The notes under the pieces were generated by a model. It did no database searches. It worked only from the letters and a program-made list of their open reading frames with translations, and was not told the origin of the DNA. This document shows positions 6,643-10,424 of a stretch of 10,424 nucleotides of DNA, piece by piece. The stretch is taken from the NCBI GenBank assembly GCA_051879015.1, contig JBJELF010000114.1:1-10424 (forward strand). Reading direction: 5' to 3'. The position numbers and the translations under genes were made by a program. The number at the start of each line of letters is the position of its first letter. The stretch's first letter is position 1. This stretch comes from JBJELF01 sp051879015 (GTDB taxonomy: Bacteria > Bacillota > Clostridia > Lachnospirales > Lachnospiraceae).

Positions 6643-7570
6643 CCTTGTCTTCCTTCTTCAAAATGCTCGTCAGCGAGAGATTAATAATCATAATAAACAC
6701 GAACAATACCAGACCGATGCCAAACAATACCTTCCTATGAGTACCTGACGAGTAGGACATCTCGCTGACAATGGCCGTTGTCAGGAATCGTACTGAATTA
6801 AATGGCAATGGAAAATTGACTGCAGAGCCTGCCACCAAAGTAATTGCCATAGCCTCACCAATCGCACGGCCCACACCCAATACAATCGCACTGATGATAC
6901 CCGATTTTCCTGCTGGTATGACTACTTTGAAAATCGTCTGAATCTTAGAAGCTCCCAAGGCTAACGAAGAAGCACGAAGTTGATTTGGCACCGCACGAAG
7001 GGCTGATTCACTGACATTAATAACAGTTGGAAGAATCATAATCGCTAACACTAACACAGCTGCCAGTAAATTAGAGCCGCCAGTAAACTGATGGGTCTCC
7101 GAACCAGAAAAAATCAACAGCTCCAGCTTATACATCAGAGGATTCAAAATCAAGATTCCTAATAAACCGTAAATAACGGAGGGAATACCTGCCAACAGTT
7201 CAACCGCCGGCTTTACAATCCCTGCCAACTTTGGCGGCGCTACCTCTGCTAAAAAGACGGCTGTCAGCAAACCAATCGGCACACCAATCAAAATTGCCAT
7301 ACCCGTACCAACAATGGAAGTTAAAATTATGTAAAGGATACCAAACTTTCCCTCCGTCGGCGACCATACGGTTCCAAATAGAATCTCAGCTACCCCCACC
7401 TCTGCGAAGGCAGGGGCGCCTTTGATAATCATATACACTGTAATGAAAAATACTGCTGCGATAGCTAAAAATGCACAGAATATAAAAATCCATTTTGCAA
7501 TTTGTTCTACTACGGACTTCGCATGCTTTCCAGCAAAAATTGAGTTTTTTCCAGTTTTCCCGTCGCTCAT
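6632..7570 (-). CDS. pstC: Phosphate ABC transporter permease PstC
   Basis: A 312-residue inner membrane permease, partner of PstA. A basic N-terminal tail precedes the first membrane segment (about 26-49). The family stretch VELLAGIPSVIYGLLG (123-138) lies in the middle, and the EAA-type loop (about 188-220, ESALRAVPNQLRASSLALGA) should contact PstB. GRAIGEA (234-240) carries the Arg/Glu pair known to matter for transport in E. coli PstC. It starts 10 bp after pstS, with GAGG 8 nt before ATG 7570, and overlaps pstA by 11 bp. The C-terminus is a charged tail (LKKEDKDDK). No missing motif was noticed. Confidence 0.95.
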   Translation of the reverse strand: MSDGKTGKNSIFAGKHAKSVVEQIAKWIFIFCAFLAIAAVFFITVYMIIKGAPAFAEVGVAEILFGTVWSPTEGKFGILYIILTSIVGTGMAILIGVPIGLLTAVFLAEVAPPKLAGIVKPAVELLAGIPSVIYGLLGILILNPLMYKLELLIFSGSETHQFTGGSNLLAAVLVLAIMILPTVINVSESALRAVPNQLRASSLALGASKIQTIFKVVIPAGKSGIISAIVLGVGRAIGEAMAITLVAGSAVNFPLPFNSVRFLTTAIVSEMSYSSGTHRKVLFGIGLVLFVFIMIINLSLTSILKKEDKDDK

Positions 7571-7580
7571 ATTATCAACC

Positions 7581-8513
7581 TCAATCTACTGTAATTAGAC
7601 CAACCTTCTCAATAACCTGCTTTCCTTCGTCAGACTGAATGAACTGGAAAAATGCCTGTACTGCCTCGCTCTGCTCGCTGATTTCACCCAAAGTAGCCAT
7701 AACAAACGGACGGCTTAAGAAATAATTACCTGCTTTGACATTCTCCACGGTTGCCTCAACACCCTCCAAGGCAACTGCCTTTACAGAACCATCCAATACA
7801 TCCAAAGATACATAACCAATTGCACCGGCTGTAGATGCTACCTTTGCCATAACTGCACCTGTGTTATCCAACTCATTCGAGTAATTGCACTGATTTTCGA
7901 TTCCCAACAATTCCTCAAACGCACCTCTGGTACCAGAAGCAGCCTCACGACCAATTACTACAATTGCCTGGTCATTTCCGCCCAAATCTTTCCAGTTGGT
8001 TACCTCTCCAGTATAAATCTTCGTCAAATCATCCTTTGTTAAATCGGTAACGGTATTTGCTGTATCTACAATCACTGCAATTCCATCAATTGCCACGATA
8101 TTTTCTACTGCACCGCTTTCCTTCTCGCTATCCTTTAACTCTCTGGATGCGTTTCCAATTACTACACTTCCGTTAATCAATGCCTCAATACCTGCGGAAG
8201 AACCATTAAACTCAGCTGTTACTTTTACACCTGGAGCAACTTCCATAAATGCTTCCTGCAATGCCTGAGCCATCTTCTGCATAGAAGTACTTCCCGCCAT
8301 CGCTACCGTTCCTGTAACGGACTTATAATCGATTCCTTCATCTGATACCTGATTATCCTGCGCAGCGGTGCTGTCATTCTCATTTTCCTGCTGACTTGTC
8401 TGTCCAGAAGTATTCTCATTACTATTTCCATTGGAGCATCCTGCTAACATGGTCATTGCTAATGCTGCACTCATCATTACGGCTGCAGCTGTCTTCACTA
8501 ATTTTCTCATCAT
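7581..8513 (-). CDS. pstS: Phosphate-binding lipoprotein PstS
   Basis: A 310-residue extracytoplasmic phosphate receptor. The signal peptide has a basic start (MMRKLVK), a hydrophobic core and lipobox LAGC, so Cys26 should be lipidated and anchor the protein outside the membrane. A low-complexity, Asn/Gln/Ser-rich acidic tether (about 27-62) follows. The mature domain carries phosphate-contact motifs of the family: MAGSTSM, GNASRELK and GREAASGTRGAFE. It is the first gene of the operon. AGGAG at 8520-8524 serves either of two adjacent ATGs (8513 or 8510); I give the upstream one. A 7-bp hairpin lies immediately before the ribosome binding site. Induction by phosphate starvation is likely, given the TTTACA repeats upstream. 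Confidence 0.95.
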   Translation of the reverse strand: MMRKLVKTAAAVMMSAALAMTMLAGCSNGNSNENTSGQTSQQENENDSTAAQDNQVSDEGIDYKSVTGTVAMAGSTSMQKMAQALQEAFMEVAPGVKVTAEFNGSSAGIEALINGSVVIGNASRELKDSEKESGAVENIVAIDGIAVIVDTANTVTDLTKDDLTKIYTGEVTNWKDLGGNDQAIVVIGREAASGTRGAFEELLGIENQCNYSNELDNTGAVMAKVASTAGAIGYVSLDVLDGSVKAVALEGVEATVENVKAGNYFLSRPFVMATLGEISEQSEAVQAFFQFIQSDEGKQVIEKVGLITVD

Positions 8514-8526
8514 CTTATTCTCCTAT

Positions 8527-8543
8527 CTGTGTTTTCAACACAG
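8527..8543 (-). promoter_or_regulatory. 5' UTR hairpin next to the pstS ribosome binding site
   Basis: A perfect 7-bp stem (CTGTGTT/AACACAG) with a 3-nt loop ends 2 nt before the AGGAG of pstS. It has no T-tract, so it is not a terminator. It may stabilise the pst mRNA 5' end or affect pstS translation. Confidence 0.5.
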
Positions 8544-8547
8544 TTAC

Positions 8548-8613
8548 AGAATAGAGCTCAAATGTAAAATATATTATCCTTTCCATGTAAAATTTTAAAA
8601 AAATAAATGTAAA
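8548..8613 (-). promoter_or_regulatory. pst operon promoter region with phased TTTACA repeats (Pho box-like)
   Basis: On the - strand the hexamer TTTACA occurs three times, at 8608-8613, 8586-8591 and 8563-8568, at steps of 22 and 23 bp, about two helical turns each. Gram-positive PhoP boxes are TT(A/T/C)ACA-like direct repeats with about 11-bp phasing, so this fits a PhoP/PhoB site. Two possible -10 elements follow: GATAAT (8573-8578), placing two repeats near -20 and -45, or TATTCT (8548-8553). The first leaves a leader of about 50 nt that includes the hairpin at 8527-8543 and seems better. The outermost repeat overlaps the T-tract of the mnmA terminator. Confidence 0.6.
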
Positions 8614-8641
8614 AAAAAGGAATGGAGCTAATATCCATTCC
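8611..8641 (-). terminator. Intrinsic terminator of the Rrf2-mnmA unit
   Basis: An 8-bp perfect stem (GGAATGGA/TCCATTCC, 8619-8626 with 8634-8641) with a 7-nt loop is followed on the - strand by eight T residues. It lies about 80 nt after the mnmA stop and separates that unit from the pst operon. Confidence 0.88.
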
Positions 8642-8668
8642 CTAAAAAGCTTATGTTATATATCACTC

Positions 8669-8703
8669 TTGCTTGTTTTGCATGAGCGCAAAATAAGAAG
8701 CAA
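8669..8703 (-). other. Two-part hairpin in the mnmA 3' UTR
   Basis: Nested inverted repeats, TTGCTT/AAGCAA outside and TTTTGC/GCAAAA inside with a 6-nt loop, form a 35-nt imperfect stem-loop between the mnmA stop and its terminator. It has no T-tract of its own. It may protect the mRNA 3' end or be part of a small 3' UTR RNA. Confidence 0.4.
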
Positions 8704-8719
8704 TCAACTTTTTTGCAAT

Positions 8720-9796
8720 TTACATAGAAAGAATCGTTCCGCCACCGACTACCACATCATCATCATACAGTACCAACGCCTGTCCTGCAGTGATGCCTCG
8801 CTGCGGTGTATCAAAAACCACATGAAGTTTATCCCCTTCCTGTGTCACAGTCGCCCACTCCTCTTTTTGACGATAACGAATCTTCGCCTTGCAGCGCAGC
8901 TCACCATCAATTCGTTCCACCGAAATCAAGTTGATATCATCAGCATATAATTCTGACTGATACAATTCTTCCAGTTCTCCTAAAATTACTTCATTGCGCT
9001 GCAAATCCTTGCCGATGACATACAACGGCACACGATAGGCAATCCCCAAACCCTTTCTCTGTCCGACAGTGTAGCGAATGATTCCCTTGTGCTGCCCTAA
9101 CACAGTACCATCCCGCAGCACAAAATTTCCTGGCTTAGAGGTACGGCCCAGATACTTGTCAATAAAAGTGCCATAATCACCATCTGGCACAAAACAAATA
9201 TCCTGACTATCATGTTTTCTGGCATTGACAAAGCCATTCTCCTCAGCAATCTGTCGAATCTCTGTTTTACAGTACTCACCCAATGGAAACAAAGTATGTG
9301 CCAACTGCTGCTGATTCATAGAGTACAGCATATAACTCTGATCTTTTGTCTCGTCCATTCCCTTTTTCAGCAAAAAACGTCCCATCTGTTTGTCCTGCTC
9401 AATACGAGCATAATGACCCGTAACCACATAGTCGTAGCCCAGTTCATACATTTTGTGCATTAATCCAGTGAATTTCAAATGACGATTGCAGTCCACACAT
9501 GGATTTGGCGTGCCGCCCTCAAGATAGGTATCGACAAATCGCTTAATTACTTTCTCGCCAAACTGTTCTCTAAAATTGAAGACATAGTAAGGAATGTTCA
9601 GAGTGTTTGCCACATTTCTTGCATCTTCCACATCCGAAAGAGTGCAGCAGCTCTTCTCCCGACTTTCCCCGATGTCCTCATTGTCATAAAGCTTCATGGT
9701 CACACCCATTACTTCATATCCCTGCTGTTTCATCAAATACGCCGCCACACTGGAATCCACCCCTCCGCTCATGGCCACTAATGCTTTCTTTTCCAT
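8720..9796 (-). CDS. mnmA: tRNA-specific 2-thiouridylase MnmA
   Basis: A 358-residue cytosolic enzyme that adds sulfur to U34 of Lys, Glu and Gln tRNAs, using ATP to adenylate the uridine and a persulfide as sulfur donor. The PP-loop is SGGVDSS (10-16). The two catalytic cysteines are Cys100 in NPCVDCN and Cys201 in QDICFVPDGDY, with GHYAR (127-131) and KDQSYML (151-157) between them. Length is normal. I chose ATG 9796 (MEKKALVAM) because GGAG lies 6 nt upstream; in-frame starts at 9808 and 9820 would add residues not typical of the family. It follows the Rrf2 gene by 52 bp with no terminator between, so the two are probably co-transcribed. In many Clostridia a cysteine desulfurase and Fe-S scaffold gene sit between such a regulator and mnmA; here they are absent, so sulfur must come from a desulfurase encoded elsewhere. 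Confidence 0.96.
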   Translation of the reverse strand: MEKKALVAMSGGVDSSVAAYLMKQQGYEVMGVTMKLYDNEDIGESREKSCCTLSDVEDARNVANTLNIPYYVFNFREQFGEKVIKRFVDTYLEGGTPNPCVDCNRHLKFTGLMHKMYELGYDYVVTGHYARIEQDKQMGRFLLKKGMDETKDQSYMLYSMNQQQLAHTLFPLGEYCKTEIRQIAEENGFVNARKHDSQDICFVPDGDYGTFIDKYLGRTSKPGNFVLRDGTVLGQHKGIIRYTVGQRKGLGIAYRVPLYVIGKDLQRNEVILGELEELYQSELYADDINLISVERIDGELRCKAKIRYRQKEEWATVTQEGDKLHVVFDTPQRGITAGQALVLYDDDVVVGGGTILSM

Positions 9797-9848
9797 AACA
9801 ATCTCCATCTTATAATACAATGTAGCTATTCAGCCAATTATCTCTTAT

Positions 9849-10265
9849 TTACTGCTGTGCTTGCCAATCCAATAAATCCTGCAGTGTAATATTGTCTACG
9901 ACATCATTGATTGCCTGATTGATTTTTTTCCAAACAATCAAAGTAGCACAACAATCCTCTCTCTCACAAAAGGAAGCATCTTCTTCCACACATGCCACTG
10001 GAGCCAGCGAACCCTCCATCAATCTCAAAATCATACCAACGGTATAGTCCTTCGGTTCCTTCTTTAACATATAACCGCCCTGAGCACCGCGGATGCTGCG
10101 CACAAATCCCGCACTGTTTAAGCTGGAAATAATCTGCTCTAAATATTTGTCCGAAATTCCCTGTCTGGCAGCAATCTCCTTGATGCGCACGGGCTTTCCA
10201 TCTGTTTGTCCTGCAATATCCAGCATCATCCGCAGCGCATATCTGCCCTTTGTAGAAACCTTCAT
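9849..10265 (-). CDS. Rrf2-family transcriptional regulator, IscR-like
   Basis: A 138-residue DNA-binding protein. The winged helix-turn-helix occupies about residues 1-70: MKVSTKGRYALRMMLDIA, the recognition helix region ISDKYLEQIISSLNSAGFV, and the wing RGAQGGYML. A cysteine cluster follows: Cys92, Cys100, Cys105 and Cys106, a C-x7-C-x4-CC pattern that can supply the three cysteine ligands of IscR-type Fe-S regulators. CymR-type cysteine regulators lack these cysteines, so an Fe-S sensor is favoured. ATG 10265 is chosen because translation from it gives the canonical Rrf2 N-terminus and GGAGG lies 10 nt upstream; a GTG-initiated extension to 10328 adds 21 residues unlike the family. A strong promoter lies at 10340-10367. 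It probably represses itself and mnmA in response to Fe-S status, by analogy with IscR. Confidence 0.88.
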   Translation of the reverse strand: MKVSTKGRYALRMMLDIAGQTDGKPVRIKEIAARQGISDKYLEQIISSLNSAGFVRSIRGAQGGYMLKKEPKDYTVGMILRLMEGSLAPVACVEEDASFCEREDCCATLIVWKKINQAINDVVDNITLQDLLDWQAQQ

Positions 10266-10339
10266 CCTTGACAATCCTCCATAGTCAATTTTTGAACAAA
10301 AGGTCCATCTGTATGCACCTCTAATCACTTCTATATATC

Positions 10340-10367
10340 ATTATATTTTTTGTATACGGAAAGTCAA
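10340..10367 (-). promoter_or_regulatory. Promoter of the Rrf2-mnmA unit
   Basis: On the - strand TTGACT (10362-10367) and a perfect -10 TATAAT (10340-10345) are 16 bp apart. The start should be near 10332, giving a leader of about 67 nt before ATG 10265. The spacer contains the palindrome GTATAC (10352-10357), also present at 10418-10423. Autoregulation by the Rrf2 protein at this site is plausible, but no IscR-box was identified with confidence. Confidence 0.8.
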
Positions 10368-10424
10368 GTATTTTTATATGGCAAAATCTTTCCAATAAGT
10401 CATTACAGCTAAGTTAGTATACAG

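Noticed and set aside
9800..9842. A separate promoter for mnmA (TTGGCT and TATAAG on the - strand, 17 bp apart)
   Set aside because: The predicted transcript start would fall within the ribosome binding site of mnmA, leaving no usable leader. Co-transcription with the Rrf2 gene explains the layout better.

Overview
The window looks like chromosome from a low-GC Gram-positive anaerobe of the class Clostridia, most likely Lachnospiraceae. The reasons are AT-rich intergenic DNA, strong AGGAGG-type ribosome binding sites, a CarD-like RNA polymerase regulator, an IscR-like Rrf2 regulator beside mnmA, and a helix-turn-helix/Uma2 fusion protein. This placement is inference from gene content and style; no rRNA or other marker is present.

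Layout, left to right. (a) 1-350 is an intergenic leader with a leftward promoter followed at once by an intrinsic terminator, then a probable carD promoter. (b) 351-857 is carD, the only gene on the + strand. It converges on a leftward group, with an 18-bp perfect hairpin terminator between them. (c) 915-3919 on the - strand holds, in transcription order, an HTH-Uma2 protein, an MFS transporter and a D-2-hydroxyacid dehydrogenase. A good promoter and a structured leader lie in front of the HTH-Uma2 gene. (d) 4049-4294 is a 246-bp non-coding element bounded by inverted repeats, resembling a MITE. (e) 4325-8513 on the - strand is a complete phosphate uptake operon, pstS-pstC-pstA-pstB-phoU, preceded by three phased TTTACA repeats that look like a Pho box. 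(f) 8720-10265 on the - strand is an IscR-like regulator followed by mnmA, with a strong promoter upstream and a clear terminator downstream.

How the genes work together. PstS captures phosphate outside the cell, PstC and PstA form the channel, PstB supplies ATP-driven transport, and PhoU couples transporter state to Pho signalling. The two-component pair that would read the Pho box is not in the window. The Rrf2/IscR-like protein probably senses Fe-S status and controls its own transcription together with mnmA, which needs sulfur from a cysteine desulfurase. The usual desulfurase and scaffold genes are not between them here.

The protein-coding content is mostly ordinary housekeeping. The parts that merit a second look are non-coding: the 246-bp inverted-repeat element, the promoter-terminator pair at the left edge, the leader of the HTH-Uma2 gene, and the phased repeats before pstS.
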